Shown: in pieces, positions 45,192 to 58,134 of the stretch | How the letters are laid out: each line of letters opens with the position of its first letter | How positions within the stretch are numbered: the stretch's first letter is position 1 | The notes under the pieces: model-generated | What the model was told of the DNA's origin: nothing | What the model saw: only the letters and a program-made list of their open reading frames with translations | Databases searched by the model: none | Program-made: the position numbers and the translations under genes | NCBI GenBank assembly: GCA_022376465.1 | Contig: JACDTU010000015.1 | Coordinates: 930,001 to 994,000, forward strand | Direction: 5' to 3' | Length of the DNA stretch: 64,000 bases | From: Cubamyces lactineus | Lineage: Eukaryota > Basidiomycota > Agaricomycetes > Polyporales > Polyporaceae

Positions 45192-47111
45192 ATGTACTTA
45201 ATCGACACGAAGACGTTCTTGCTCCATCCATTCAACGAAGGCAGCGTCCCTCCCTATGCGATCCTCTCCCATGTCTGGAACGGCAACGAACAGAAGCCCC
45301 CACAGTCGCGGTTCGTAAAGGGCCAGGACAGAGGGAAGCGTGGTGGGCCGATTTCTCGCGTCATAGACCGTGCGCGGCACACGCCGTCCCCCAAGCTCAG
45401 GGGTGCTTGCAAGAAAGCGAGGGAGGATGGTTTCAAGTGGTTGTGGACCGACACCGACTGTATCGACACATCCAATAGCGCCGAGCTAAGCGAGGCGATC
45501 AATTCGATGTTTGTCTGGTACCGCGATGCAGTGATGTGCTATGCGTACCTGCACGACGTTCCTCCGAATGAGGACCCGCATCCTCCTCAATCGTCTTTTC
45601 GGCGTAGCCGATGGTTCAGGCGCACTTGGACACTCCAAGAGCTCATCGCGCCCGCTTCTATCATTTTTCTCTCCTCCGACTGGCAACCTATCGGTGCTAA
45701 GCGCAGCCTCGCGGAACTCATCGAATCCATCACCGGGATCGACCGCCTTGTCCTCACGCACCGGAGGCCACTGGAGGACGTCAGCATCGCGTGCCGGATG
45801 TCGTGGGCGGCTTCGCGGGAGGCCAGACGCGAGGAGGACCGCGCCTATTCCCTCATGGGCATCTTCGGTGTCCACTTGTCGACCATCTATGGCGAGGGCA
45901 ATCACGCCTTCGTCCGTCTCCAGGAGGAGATCCTCAAGCACACCTCTGACCAGAGCATCTTTGCCTGGGGCTCCAGCCTTCGCGAGTATCAGTCTGGTGC
46001 ATTCGTAACGATAGCTAAGGGGCACAACTACGAGCAGCACAAGGATTCTCAGCCCCTCCTTGCATCCTCCCCTGCCGACTTTGCATCGTGCGCAGACATT
46101 AGCTCCATCCTGCTGTCGGAATTTGCGGAGAAGATCAACCTGCCGGAGAATGTCCCAATCTATACCCACACCGGTGCTGGTATACGCACCGCGCTCCCGA
46201 TGGTGCCTCTATCCCCTGGACAGGAGCTCGGCGCATGTGATGCCATGCTTGGTTTGCTGGGCTGCATCGATACCCGCGGACGCCTCCTCGCGCTCTTCTT
46301 ACGTCCTGACCCTGTTGTTTCCAACAAGGCTCTTGTCGGCGGGTTCGTCGCTCAGGGCGGTCGGCACAACCACTACTACCGTACCACTCGTCTGACCGAG
46401 GCGGATATGCGCGAGCTGTTCAATCCTTCCCCGGCGTTGAGAGACATCATCATCCAATCCTTTCGCCACGTCTCCGCACGAGAGCGATCCTCTTCCTCCA
46501 CCGCCAGCCCCTCCATCGCTTCTCGAAACTCCCTGATCTTCTTCGAAGCGCCTTGCAGCGTGCATATCTCCAAGGCGTCGCAGAAAGCATTGGAACGCAT
46601 GGGCTTTAGGATGCCTGTCATACCAGACCTAGGTTTCCGACTGACCGGTCCGGGAGAGGCCCGCAGTTTGACTTTCATCGGCTTCCATCACGAGTCCTTC
46701 ACGGTCCACTTTGGAGCATGCCACGTAGACAACCGAGGGGGGCGCGGCCAGCTCTGGGCGACGGTCTCATTCGACGCTGACCTGGACTCGGTATTCGCCC
46801 GCGCTACCTTCGAGGAGGACTCGGAGTGCAGCGACGAATCCGAGGACATTTATCCAGATGAGTCCATGCTCGTGCAGTTCTGGCATGACCAACGGCAGAC
46901 GTTCTGTAGCGCGTATCGCCAGGTCAGACTGATGTTCAGCTACTCTGCTCCGTCGGACGTCGTAACGGAGAGGGGGTTGGCCGAGGTGTACGAGATGGAA
47001 ATCAGGCTCCGGGAATACGATTATGGCGGAGGCGGACGCCGCTCGAGCGGGAGCGCAGGCTCCAAACGCGTTTCCATCGGTGGGAACGCTTCGATGACTG
47101 CGAGTCGTTGA
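45192..47111 (+). CDS. HET-domain (heterokaryon incompatibility) protein 1
   Basis: A single-exon gene of 639 residues. The N-terminal HET domain spans about residues 20-260: YAILSHVW, ACKKAREDGFKWLWTDTDCI, AELSEAINSMFVWYRDA, FRRSRWFRRTWTLQELIAP, SWAASREARREEDRAYSLMG and YGEGNHAFVRLQEEILK, then DQSIFAWG. HET domains trigger cell death when incompatible fungal cells fuse; many members have other or unknown roles. The usual W-x-D-T-C-C-I-D motif here reads WTDTDCID. The C-terminal 370 residues are a family-specific region without a known repeat. It belongs to the same subfamily as the genes at 55542 and 63479. Confidence 0.88.
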   Translation: MYLIDTKTFLLHPFNEGSVPPYAILSHVWNGNEQKPPQSRFVKGQDRGKRGGPISRVIDRARHTPSPKLRGACKKAREDGFKWLWTDTDCIDTSNSAELSEAINSMFVWYRDAVMCYAYLHDVPPNEDPHPPQSSFRRSRWFRRTWTLQELIAPASIIFLSSDWQPIGAKRSLAELIESITGIDRLVLTHRRPLEDVSIACRMSWAASREARREEDRAYSLMGIFGVHLSTIYGEGNHAFVRLQEEILKHTSDQSIFAWGSSLREYQSGAFVTIAKGHNYEQHKDSQPLLASSPADFASCADISSILLSEFAEKINLPENVPIYTHTGAGIRTALPMVPLSPGQELGACDAMLGLLGCIDTRGRLLALFLRPDPVVSNKALVGGFVAQGGRHNHYYRTTRLTEADMRELFNPSPALRDIIIQSFRHVSARERSSSSTASPSIASRNSLIFFEAPCSVHISKASQKALERMGFRMPVIPDLGFRLTGPGEARSLTFIGFHHESFTVHFGACHVDNRGGRGQLWATVSFDADLDSVFARATFEEDSECSDESEDIYPDESMLVQFWHDQRQTFCSAYRQVRLMFSYSAPSDVVTERGLAEVYEMEIRLREYDYGGGGRRSSGSAGSKRVSIGGNASMTASR

Positions 47112-47540
47112 GCGACTCATTCTTCAGATACGACTGGTCGTGACAGGACGTTGTGTATGTGGACACTGATGTGATGATACCGATACCGTAGTTTTTCACC
47201 ATGTATACCCTCATGTTCCTTGCGCTGGTAGTATCTGCGCGTATCCTGGAGTCTCTCAATCCTCAGTCGCTTTGTACAACCGGGGTGAGGATACAACGAT
47301 CTGAAGCTGGCTGTCTATTGTCTCGGCGACGACCCTAGCACATGTGCATCGCGCGAGTGCACTGGGTGATGAGACGGATGGCAACGGAGGGGATCAGATT
47401 CAGCGTGAACCTGTGCAAGTGGACGACTGCCATATCGAGCGAGGGCGTTACAGCGCCTCATCGATCACTCTCCCCTACTAGTACCCGTCCCCAAGCCACC
47501 AACTCCCTCCCACTCCCCCTCATTCCAACCCGCGACGGCC
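47112..47540. other. Intergenic, HET 3' end and MAP kinase promoter
   Basis: 429 bases. Pyrimidine-rich DNA (CTCCCACTCCCCCTCATTCC) precedes the kinase ATG, typical for fungal promoters. No coding feature. Confidence 0.5.
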
Positions 47541-49355
<1,815 letters not shown>

Positions 49356-50507
49356 GTGTGTCTCTGACTGTATTGCTGGATCTATTTGCGTGGGGGACAG
49401 GATGGGAGATATGTTGTCAGATTACGCGATAGGGTATCATGTACGCTGGTCTTTCGTACACTGCTGATTGGTTCACGATGTTGTATTGATGTAGAAGAAT
49501 ACCAAAACATAACTTATTGGTCGAAAGTCGGAACACTACGTGGGATTTTCTCTTACCCACAGCCTGAATAACGGTTCGCTGGGTAAAATGATGGAGGAGA
49601 GGCGATCAGTAGCCTCGTGTTTGGGCGCTTATTGAAACCGTCCTTGACTGTCGCGACTCGCAAGCTGCAGTACTTGGAGGAGTCTGACTTGGTACCCCAT
49701 GGCCCCTCGATGATAGATTTGCTAGCCTCACAACGGTGATCACCAAGAATCCTTCTGGCAGGACTCCAACGGGAAGCTCGAAGCGAACTACAGTAGTAAC
49801 CGCCAGCTAAAGGCGCCATGCCGCCACGTCGGCTTATGCCCGCCTCGCCGGCCAATACCCATGGGGTTCCTCGGCTTCAATGAGAACTTAGAAGCGCACC
49901 CATCTCGTAATCCGGTATAGCCATCTCTCTGTTATGCCCTCCTTCGACCCACACTTCTCCGGTGTAGACGTTACAAAAAGTGAGAGAGAGGTTAGCGGTA
50001 TGTCTCGGACTTCGCACTTTGCTAGCAGGCGTCTCCGTCTTCGGGGGACCTGTTCGCGCGGCCGTGGCCGGTAGGTTATAACGGATGGCCTTTCGAGTGG
50101 CATCCACACCAGGTTACCCATACTGACTGATTATATTTGAATTGTTCAGACATAGTTGCCGATACCCACCATCGATGGCACCATGGCATGTGTCCTTGTT
50201 GGGCCGTCGGAGCGAGTCCTGTAAAACCCTGGGTCTCCACTATTGGCCGTACTGTATTTGAAAATGGGACGAGTAATGGCCTGCGTGCAATGCGCCATTG
50301 TACAGCAGGCCCAACCAAGGCCACGCCTACCAATTGGCAGGCGTCACGCCCATTCGCTGCTCCGATCGCTGTTTGCAATACCATGAAAACCTTGGTAAGC
50401 ATCTCGCTCGAGGACCTCGCTGCAGATTCCACACAGGCGTCAGCCAGTGGTTCAAAAAGAGCTAGAGTGGACGCACTCTTGCCTACCAGCTACGAATTCT
50501 GCTACCC
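49356..50507. other. Intergenic, no assignable gene
   Basis: 1.15 kb between the MAP kinase and the esterase. Open frames on both strands (49553-49855, 49877-50121, 50137-50544) lack motifs and overlap each other. It should include the kinase 3' end and the esterase promoter. Confidence 0.5.
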
Positions 50508-52920
50508 ATGTTCCTTCTGTCAAGGTGTCTACTTGCTCTGGTAGCTGTTGCGTCTGCAGCACCTACTCAATTCGTTTCGTCCCCTTCAATCTCCCTCGAT
50601 AATGCTACAATCATCGGGACCACAAACGGAACGACGACTCGATACCTCGGCATCCCGTATGCGCAGCCTCCGTAGGTTTCCATACACATCTACCGTGGTA
50701 GTACGGCAAGTTCATTGTTCTTCTAGTATCGGCGACTTGAGGCTCCGTCTTCCCAAGCCCGTTGCACCCTACAAAGGAGTTCTCAATGCGACCGCGTTTG
50801 GCAACCAGTGCATACAGCAGGACTTCGTGCTCGGGTCGTTCCCTCCGGACGTGCCTCAACCTGCGCAGCAGTACTTGGAAGACTTTATCGCTATACCTGA
50901 TGTCTCACAAAGCGAAGACTGTAAGCTTACGCTCGACCATTAAGACTGCTTCATAAATCTGATCGCGTCCATGGTTCAAGGCCTCAATTTGAACGTCATT
51001 ACGCCGTCGGGAGCGACGCCGCAGTCAAAACTGCCCGTTCTAGTGGTAAGTCTCTAGTTTTGTTCGCACACGACACGACGCCTTAGTCTAACGATATCTG
51101 GGACGTAGTGGATCTATGGAGGTGGGTCGACCGACGAAGGGGCTATATGACCCGCGTTGACATTGAGTAGGTGGATACCAGCATGGATCCAATGCCGTGT
51201 GAGTGAAGCCACCCCAGACTGTGCGAGTAGTAGATACTGACGATGATCGCAGAGAGCCTGGCGATGCCATTGTGGAAAGGTCTATCCAAATCGGCCACCC
51301 TGTTATATATGTCGCCATGAATTATCGGTATGTATGCGATCAAATCTTGATCGTCGAATCTGTGAGTTGACGCGAGTTTGGTTGATACATAGCTTGAGTG
51401 GTAGGATAGATCGTACAAGGATGACTGCAGCATGTCTCTGACAAATCGCATAGCTTTCGGTTTCCTCGGCGGCAAGGAGGTCAAGGAAGAAGGCGTAGGA
51501 AATCTGGGCTTACAAGATCGTACGTATCTGATGATTCGTAGGCCTCCCCAACGCGCTGAAGTAATTGTCAACAGAACGCGAGGCCTTCAGATGGGTTCAA
51601 AAATACATCTCCGCGTTTGGAGGAGATCCAGCCAAGGTTACAATGTACGTGACTGCACGAGCTTGTCCACTTTGACATTCACTCATATGTAGGCTAGCTG
51701 GGGCCAGAGCGCCGGTGCCATTTCCGTATCGTTGCATATGTTGGCCAACGGCGGGAACAACGAGGGCCTCTTTCGCGCCGGGTTCCTTGAGTCTGGTGCC
51801 CCAGGCCCGTACGGAGATATCTTGGAGCTACAAGACACGTATGACCAGATTGTGGCTGACGCGGGTTGCGCATCCGCGAATGATACGCTGCAATGCCTGC
51901 GCACGGTACCTGCGGTTGTTCTCAAGGCCGCCATGGACAAATCGCCATCCTTTTTGGACTACGTGGTATGTGCCCCTTTACACTTACGGCGCCGAGACAG
52001 AAGTTGATGGTGCCTCTAGCAAGTCAATACTCCCTGGAATGCTCACGCGGACGGCGTCTTTATAACAGATGCGCCACAACACTTGCTCCTCAAGGGACAT
52101 GTTGCGAGGGTTCCGATAGTCATAGGTGCGTCATGCAACATATTCGCTGTGAGGATGTTCTGGTTGATGGACTTTCTAGGCAATGACGAAGATGAAGGGA
52201 GCGCATTTGCTTTTCCCTCTCTGAACATCACGTACGCGCGTCCTGCATGCCATCTTGCACTGCTTCTCACCCAACACTCACATCAGCACCGATGATGAGT
52301 TCGCTGACTACGTGTCTTCGAATTTCTATCCCAAGGCGTCGGGTGAAGAAGTTGCCAAAGTCCTTGAGCTCTACCCTTCAGACCCTGCCGCCGGATCGCC
52401 TTTTGGCACCGGTGATAAGTTTGCCTACTCTCTCCAATACAAGCGTATCTCAGCGTTCCAAGGCGACTGGATCGAACAAGCTCCAAGGCGCCTGTTTGTG
52501 CAACAGATCTCGGGGAAGCAGCCAGTATACGCATTCCGTACGACCTCTCTCTCCAGAATATAGTGTTCTTGATAGCTGACTTCGTGCAGTCAACAAGGGC
52601 GGCAAGGTTAAAGGCATCGGTGCAGTGCGTAGCTCAGCCCCTCAATGCTCTGATTTTGCTAATATCGAGACATGAAGGCTCACGGCTCCGAGCTCCCCAA
52701 TGTGTATGGTGGAGGGGACATGGCGGACTACCTCATCCGATTCGCGGCCACATTGGATCCCAACGGCGACGGCGCGTTCCATTGGCCTCAATACACGAAT
52801 GAGAACCCTCAACTGCTGACCTTCCAGGACGGACCCGTATCCCTCGAGCTAGGGCTAGATACGTATCGTGCCGCGCCGATAGCGTACGTAGCCAACCTCA
52901 GCCTAACTTACCCGGCTTGA
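50508..52920 (+). CDS. Secreted type-B carboxylesterase/lipase
   Basis: A signal peptide is predicted at the N-terminus (MFLLSRCLLALVAVASAAP). The alpha/beta-hydrolase fold of the type-B esterase family follows: RYLGIPYAQPP, LNLNVITPSG, an oxyanion-hole WIYGGG, VAMNYRLSAFGFLGG, the nucleophile elbow WGQSAGA (Ser), GNDEDEGSAF (acid) and AHGSELPNVYGGG (His). The triad is therefore complete and the gene looks functional. Substrates of the family are esters of lipids, sterols or lignin-linked acids; the specific one cannot be told. The gene has more than ten exons. They include three tiny ones of 13, 28 and 8 bases (51109-51121, 51171-51198, 51393-51400) that restore the conserved GGG and NYRLSAFG segments. 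Confidence 0.88.
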
Positions 52921-53467
52921 GTGGGGTGCAAGTGTGCTGAGTGCCCTGAGTTGACCGTCCCCGCTTCGCACATGTGATTTACACAATTTGGTGAATGCTG
53001 CCATAGCTCAATCCTGTGTGATGCCCTCTCGACCAAGTCAGAGCCCGGACTGCGAGCACTGCTAGCCGGCGCTTGTCCGGGTAGCCACAACTTGAATCGT
53101 ACGGCGCCAGACTAGGACGACTACCACCACCTTGTCGCCCTTGGCTGTATCAGCAGCTTCCCTGTGTGCCATGCCGACACACTGGCTACTACTAGTGTAT
53201 CAAGCGGGACGCCGTAGGAGGATGCACATTCATGGAACCGGGCCGTATGCGGTCACCTGGTGCCCAGCGGTCCTACCGCGGACCGGGGCAGGCTTGTCGT
53301 TCGTCGTTCAGAATCCGCGTTCAAGAACGTTCAAGAGGGCGTGAAGTCATCCACACAATGGCAGACGGACTGCTACCGCCCATGTATAAAATCGGAGACC
53401 GCGGCAGCCCTCTGTCGTGATCGCCCACCGTCCCCCTCTTACAATCGCATTCCTGATATCATCGACC
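52921..53467. promoter_or_regulatory. Intergenic, aldo-keto reductase promoter
   Basis: 547 bases. A TATA-like TGTATAAAATC lies near 53382-53392, about 80 bases upstream of the ATG. No gene seen. Confidence 0.45.
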
Positions 53468-54828
53468 ATGGCCGCTAACATACCCTCCTTCACGCTCAAC
53501 ACCGGATACAAGATTCCTTCAGTAGGCATAGGGTCAGTCAATGTTCCTTGATGAATACATGCTGTTAGCGTTATGAAATCGCCGCCCGCCCCCACGTTCC
53601 CCGGCTTATCATTGGCCGGAGCTCGCAACGCTGGAGCCTAAACACACTTGAACATGGTATGCGTTTCAAATTGACTAACCATCTATCATTAGATGTTGGA
53701 TGGGTGCCCCTGGCGGTGGAGAAATAGCGGCGAAGATGTGCAAAGATGCGTTGGAGGTGGGTCTACTCGTACATTGTTGACTACGCATTCTGACGCATCC
53801 TGTCTTCTTGTCAGGCGGGATACAGGCACATTGATACAGTGAGTATTACAATGATATTTGGTTAGATATAGCCCCGTGATATACCATAAAAACAGGCGTA
53901 CGGATACGGTAACGAGGAGTACGTCGGAAAGGCTATCCGAGAGTCTGGAGTGCCTCGGGAGGAGATTTTCCTTACTACCAAGCTACCCAACCACCACCAC
54001 CACAAAGTGAAAGAGTCGCTGGAGGAGTCGCTGGCCAAGCTTGGCGTCGACTACGTCGACCTGTACCTCATCCATTGGCCGCAGGCGTATACGGAAGACA
54101 ATAAGCCGATCCCTTATGGCCAGAGCCCGACCTATGTCGAGACGTGGAAGGAGATGGAGAAGCTACTCGATACAGGGAAGGTTCGCTCGATCGGCGTATC
54201 GAACTTCTCGATCAAGCTGCTTGAGGTGCTCCTGCGCGAGAGCGACATCGTGCCTGCGACGAACCAGGTGGAGTGCCATCCCTGTCTGCCTTCTGTGGAC
54301 CTCAAGCTTTGGTGCGAAGAGAGAGGGATCCTCATTACAGCCTATTCTCCTTTGGGTATGTGATCTTCAAACACGATGAGCACTGCGTACTAACCCCAAC
54401 TCCCAGGGCGGCCGGGAGAATATGATGGGAAACCCTCGCTACTTCAAGACCCTGACGTAGTGAGCATCGCCCAGGCGCATAACGCGACGCCCGGACAGGT
54501 GACTCTCAGTTGGGGCGTCAAGCGCGGGACTATTGTGATCCCGAAGAGCGAGAACCCTGAGCGTATCAGGCAAAACATCGAGGTGCGTAGCTCATGGTGG
54601 AGGTGCATGATACTACAAGTCTCACGCGGGTTCTGGACGTGCTAGTTGCTCGATTTGACTGACGAAGAGATGGCGACGCTGAACGCGATTCATTTAAAGC
54701 CTGGTATGCACCGCTCCTTGCTGCGCTACCACCAGTACAGTGACGACGGCACGGTGCTTGGCTGGACGTACGAGCAATTGGGATGGAACATGACGAAGGG
54801 AGGGCTTGTTTGCGCGCTCGAGCCTTAG
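53468..54828 (+). CDS. Aldo-keto reductase
   Basis: Six exons (53468-53532, 53693-53756, 53815-53838, 53896-54355, 54407-54582, 54646-54828) add up to 324 codons. This is an NADPH-dependent (alpha/beta)8-barrel carbonyl reductase. The tetrad is visible: Asp in HIDTAYGYGNE, Tyr in the same segment, Lys in TTKLPNHHHH and His in LYLIHWPQ. The cofactor-binding IPKSENPERIRQN segment and GVSNFSIKLLE are present. The length (323 aa) is typical. The substrate is not predictable; relatives include D-xylose reductase- and glycerol dehydrogenase-like enzymes. The first intron (160 bases) is longer than the others. Confidence 0.92.
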
Positions 54829-54971
54829 GTACACATCCAGGAATTGTCTACACCGGGGGATGTAAGAATATGTTGCCACAAGTGTATACTGGTCTTTCTT
54901 GAGCCTGAATGATTCATGTCGACGCAAGAGCGAGTGAAGCAGGGACTGTGCGCAAAAAAGGCGGAATGAGG

Positions 54972-55095
54972 AGGTCCTGCCAGGGTTCGAACCTGGGTTT
55001 TGGGAAGATCCACGATCCACCAGTCGACCGGGTTGAGGGGCCGCCCGGCGGACGTGTTCAAAATCCCAAGTGATAAACCACTACACTACAGGACC
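54972..55095 (-). tRNA. tRNA-Gln (UUG) with 51-base intron
   Basis: On the minus strand the 5' acceptor GGTCCTG pairs with CAGGACC at the 3' end, followed by discriminator T. The T arm is CCAGG-TTCGAAC-CCTGG. The anticodon stem TGGGA/TCCCA encloses a loop with anticodon TTG (55059-55061). An intron (about 55007-55057) follows the base after the anticodon, the standard eukaryotic position, leaving a 73-base mature tRNA. Loop base 38 is T rather than the usual A, so the exact 3' splice point is approximate. Confidence 0.85.
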
Positions 55096-55541
55096 TTGCC
55101 GCCCGATCTTTGTGTAGGTATTGTGTGGCCGCGTCCAGGCCTACTTGCGAGTGTTAGACATACTACGCAGGCCATCAGCGAGCACTCGAGCTCCGTCACT
55201 ACCACTGCCAGTGGTAGCTAGTATCGCCGCCTGTAGGACAGCTTCGCGCAGGATGACCATGCCTTTCGCCTCGTTCCCCTGCCAGGCCTGGATCCCGCCA
55301 GTTGGACGTACACGAGGTGAGGGGGGCAATGCACCCTGGGAGGCCATCCCTCTCTCATACTCGATACCCATATATCGCTCTCCCTCCGTCTGATACTACT
55401 AAGCTCCCCCATCTCGGCCATTGTCCCTATCGCTCAGATAGCTGCTCGCCTCACCGTCGGGCGCGACCTGTGTCACCCGCGAGTACTCGTTCGCCTCAGC
55501 TACGCAAAGACTCACTCTCCCCTGTAGCCATCGCCTAAACG
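55096..55541. other. Intergenic, HET gene 2 promoter
   Basis: Contains CCATATATCGC near 55368 as a possible TATA element. No coding feature recognised. Confidence 0.4.
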
Positions 55542-57941
55542 ATGTATTTACTCAACACCAAAACGGCCGAGCTTCACTACTTCATCAGCTCGAGCGAGGT
55601 CCGATACGCCATCCTCTCTCATGTCTGGCAAGACGTTCGCAACGAGCTCTCCTTCAGAGACGTCAAGAACGTCAGCGCCGAGTGCGCGCTGTCAGGCGAG
55701 ATCCCCCGCTCCCGCGTTTCCGCCAAGATTCGCAACTGCTGCATCTTTGCACAACGTGCCGGTTACGAGTGGGTTTGGATCGACACCTGCTGCATCGACC
55801 ACCACAGCAGCGCCGAGCTATCCGAAGCGATCAACTCCATGTATGCCTGGTACGCCGATGCCGACGTCTGCTATGCTTACCTCTACGACGTCGGAGACGA
55901 CGGCGACCCGAGTGCCCCTCACTCTTCATTCCGACGTAGTCGCTGGTTCGAGCGTGGTTGGACTCTCCAGGAGCTCATTGCACCTGCCAGGGTCGTCTTT
56001 CTCTCCCAGACTTGGTGCACCCTCGGCTCCAAGTACATGCTGGCAACTGTGGTCGAGCAGATCACAGCCATTCAAAAGGAGATTCTCACTGGGGAACGCC
56101 CGCTGGATAGCGTTAGTGTCGCACAACGCATGTCCTGGGCTGCGAAGCGCAAAACCACTCGCGTCGAAGATCGTGCGTATTCCCTGCTGGGAATCTTTGG
56201 CATCAGTATGCCTACCATCTATGGCGAAGGCCCTCGCGCATTCGTTCGCCTCCAGGAAGAAATCCTTCGACGGATTCCCGACCAGAGCATCTTCGCCTGG
56301 GGTCGTCTGCATGCTGATGTCGACGCGGCAAGGAAACGCATGGAAAGCGAGGACGTCGACCCGACGCAGCGCGCTCGATCGGGTGATCAGAGCGGCGTCG
56401 CGTTCGACGTGCAAGCTAAGATGCAAGATATGCTGGCACCTTCACCCTCCGAGTTCATCGACTCTGCTGGGTACAAGCCCATCAACATCAGCGACATCTC
56501 CGCTGCGCTGGGCTTGCCCCTAAGAATGCCCCATTATGCACTCACAAGCCACGGCATCCGGACGCAGTTGCCGCTCTCCGAGCACGTCATCGAGTCCTGG
56601 AGGAGTTGGATGGCTCGGACAGCGTCTGCGACCACTCAGCACGTCCAACTCGCCCTATTGGCTTGCGAGAACGCTCAAGGCCAGTACGTCCTCCTATTCC
56701 TGCGTCGTGCCAAATACTCTGGTAGCCTCCAATATGCCGTTGGGGAGTTCATAGACGGTACGGCTGAAGAGCACTATTATCGTGGTGCATTCCTGCCGCG
56801 AGAGCTCCTTGTTCGCATCGAAGCGCCTCCTCTGGTGAAAGGTCCTGATGTCGCAGAGGTCAATATGAATCCCTTGCGTCTTCAGAGCCACAGTCATCGC
56901 GAGCATCGGACCTTTCAATACGGGAACTTCGAGCTTCACGAGCCCTACATATATCACCAAAGTTCTGCACCGTCTACGCTTCACGTTCATCCAGATGGTC
57001 CGATTGGCGAGGCCATGGCACCCGTTCCAACCTTCACGTTCTTCCTTCCCCATTGGCTTTTTGCCGAACTCGAATCCAAGTATGGTCTCGTATGCGAGTC
57101 GAGCAATGTCGAGGAGGACGGCCTGACACTGACTGTCCCCTGTCATCTCACCTTGGAGCAAATCCGTGACTCTGTCTTTGCTCGAGTGTCTTTTCTCGAT
57201 GACACCCGGCGGGAGAGACTGACGGTCCGCGTCGGCGCGGGAAAGTGCCCCTGCTTGCCTACACAGTACACAGGTGCACACGGCGCGCCCCTTCACAAGC
57301 TATGGGTAGACGTCTCCGTCTCGCCGGTGGACCCGTCCTCATCCGATTCATCCACCCCTGCAGAACACGCGTTGCCCTGGAAGCCTGCCAGTGGACAAAC
57401 GAAACCATATTCGCGTTGTTCGCTGGCGCACATCGACGGCACGAGACAACATGGAGACCATAGTGTGATTCAGAGAGCCTTTGCGGACGAGCGGCGACGC
57501 GTCGAAGTGACGTTCGCGAAACGTGAGGGATTCGAAGTCATTCGACGGATTCCATGCAAAACTTGGACCATCGTCTTGACGCTATCAGGATCGGTCTATC
57601 AACCTGCCCCAGCGGGTACGACCGCTGTCTCTTCTACGCAGGTCAGCGAGGTTCAGGATGATACCTTGGGCAACGCTCCGGTTCATCGTCGTCGTGCCGT
57701 CACATTCCAGGACTCGCCTCAGAATCCAGCTTCTACGTCGGGCTTATCGGTTAAAGCCTCGCTTTTGACAAGAACATCGACAACCCGCGGCAAGCGTAGA
57801 ATCAATCAGATCACACCGTATCTCGCAGCCAACGACGTGAAAACGGTGCTGACTGGGGATGGCGGAAGGATCAATCGTTCTCTCTCATTCTGTAGTCCAT
57901 TGATCTTAGCGTCCGGATTCCTTTCTACGTCTAATACCTGA
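55542..57941 (+). CDS. HET-domain protein 2
   Basis: A single exon of 799 residues. The N-terminal HET domain has YAILSHVWQD, IRNCCIFAQRAGYEWVWIDT followed by CCIDHHSSAELSEAINSMYA, FRRSRWFERGWTLQELIAPA, SWAAKRKTTRVEDRAYSLLG, YGEGPRAFVRLQEEILRR and DQSIFAWG. The canonical WIDTCCID motif is intact, in contrast to protein 1. After the domain comes a long C-terminal region shared in part with protein 1 (GIRTQLPL, then a LLACENAQGQYVLLFLRR strand). A Ser/Thr-rich basic tail follows (RRRAVTFQDSPQNPAST). The role is inferred from the family: non-self recognition or regulated cell death. Confidence 0.9.
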   Translation: MYLLNTKTAELHYFISSSEVRYAILSHVWQDVRNELSFRDVKNVSAECALSGEIPRSRVSAKIRNCCIFAQRAGYEWVWIDTCCIDHHSSAELSEAINSMYAWYADADVCYAYLYDVGDDGDPSAPHSSFRRSRWFERGWTLQELIAPARVVFLSQTWCTLGSKYMLATVVEQITAIQKEILTGERPLDSVSVAQRMSWAAKRKTTRVEDRAYSLLGIFGISMPTIYGEGPRAFVRLQEEILRRIPDQSIFAWGRLHADVDAARKRMESEDVDPTQRARSGDQSGVAFDVQAKMQDMLAPSPSEFIDSAGYKPINISDISAALGLPLRMPHYALTSHGIRTQLPLSEHVIESWRSWMARTASATTQHVQLALLACENAQGQYVLLFLRRAKYSGSLQYAVGEFIDGTAEEHYYRGAFLPRELLVRIEAPPLVKGPDVAEVNMNPLRLQSHSHREHRTFQYGNFELHEPYIYHQSSAPSTLHVHPDGPIGEAMAPVPTFTFFLPHWLFAELESKYGLVCESSNVEEDGLTLTVPCHLTLEQIRDSVFARVSFLDDTRRERLTVRVGAGKCPCLPTQYTGAHGAPLHKLWVDVSVSPVDPSSSDSSTPAEHALPWKPASGQTKPYSRCSLAHIDGTRQHGDHSVIQRAFADERRRVEVTFAKREGFEVIRRIPCKTWTIVLTLSGSVYQPAPAGTTAVSSTQVSEVQDDTLGNAPVHRRRAVTFQDSPQNPASTSGLSVKASLLTRTSTTRGKRRINQITPYLAANDVKTVLTGDGGRINRSLSFCSPLILASGFLSTSNT

Positions 57942-58134
57942 TTCGTCTCTGTATTGTCGTCAACTGCGATATAAACGATATTTGGGCTACTCTCGCGCGC
58001 CGGGCATACTCAGCAACCAATCCGACTTGGATGAGCTCTACAAGCAATTACTCCAGAATTCGAAAGCTACCGTAAGTTTACATCTCCGTATAATGATATG
58101 CTAGCAAGCAAGTGTCCACTCGTAGAAACGCCTC
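57942..58134. other. Convergent 3' region
   Basis: 193 bases between the stop codons of HET gene 2 and the flippase gene. It probably contains both polyadenylation regions. Confidence 0.5.

Noticed and set aside
45486..46169. Minus-strand frame of 227 codons inside HET gene 1
   Set aside because: A shadow of a single-exon gene whose sense frame carries all HET motifs.
51109..51180. Premature stop after WIYGGG in the esterase, suggesting a pseudogene
   Set aside because: Splicing at GT (51122) and AG (51169-51170) removes the stop and restores the family sequence, so the gene reads as intact.
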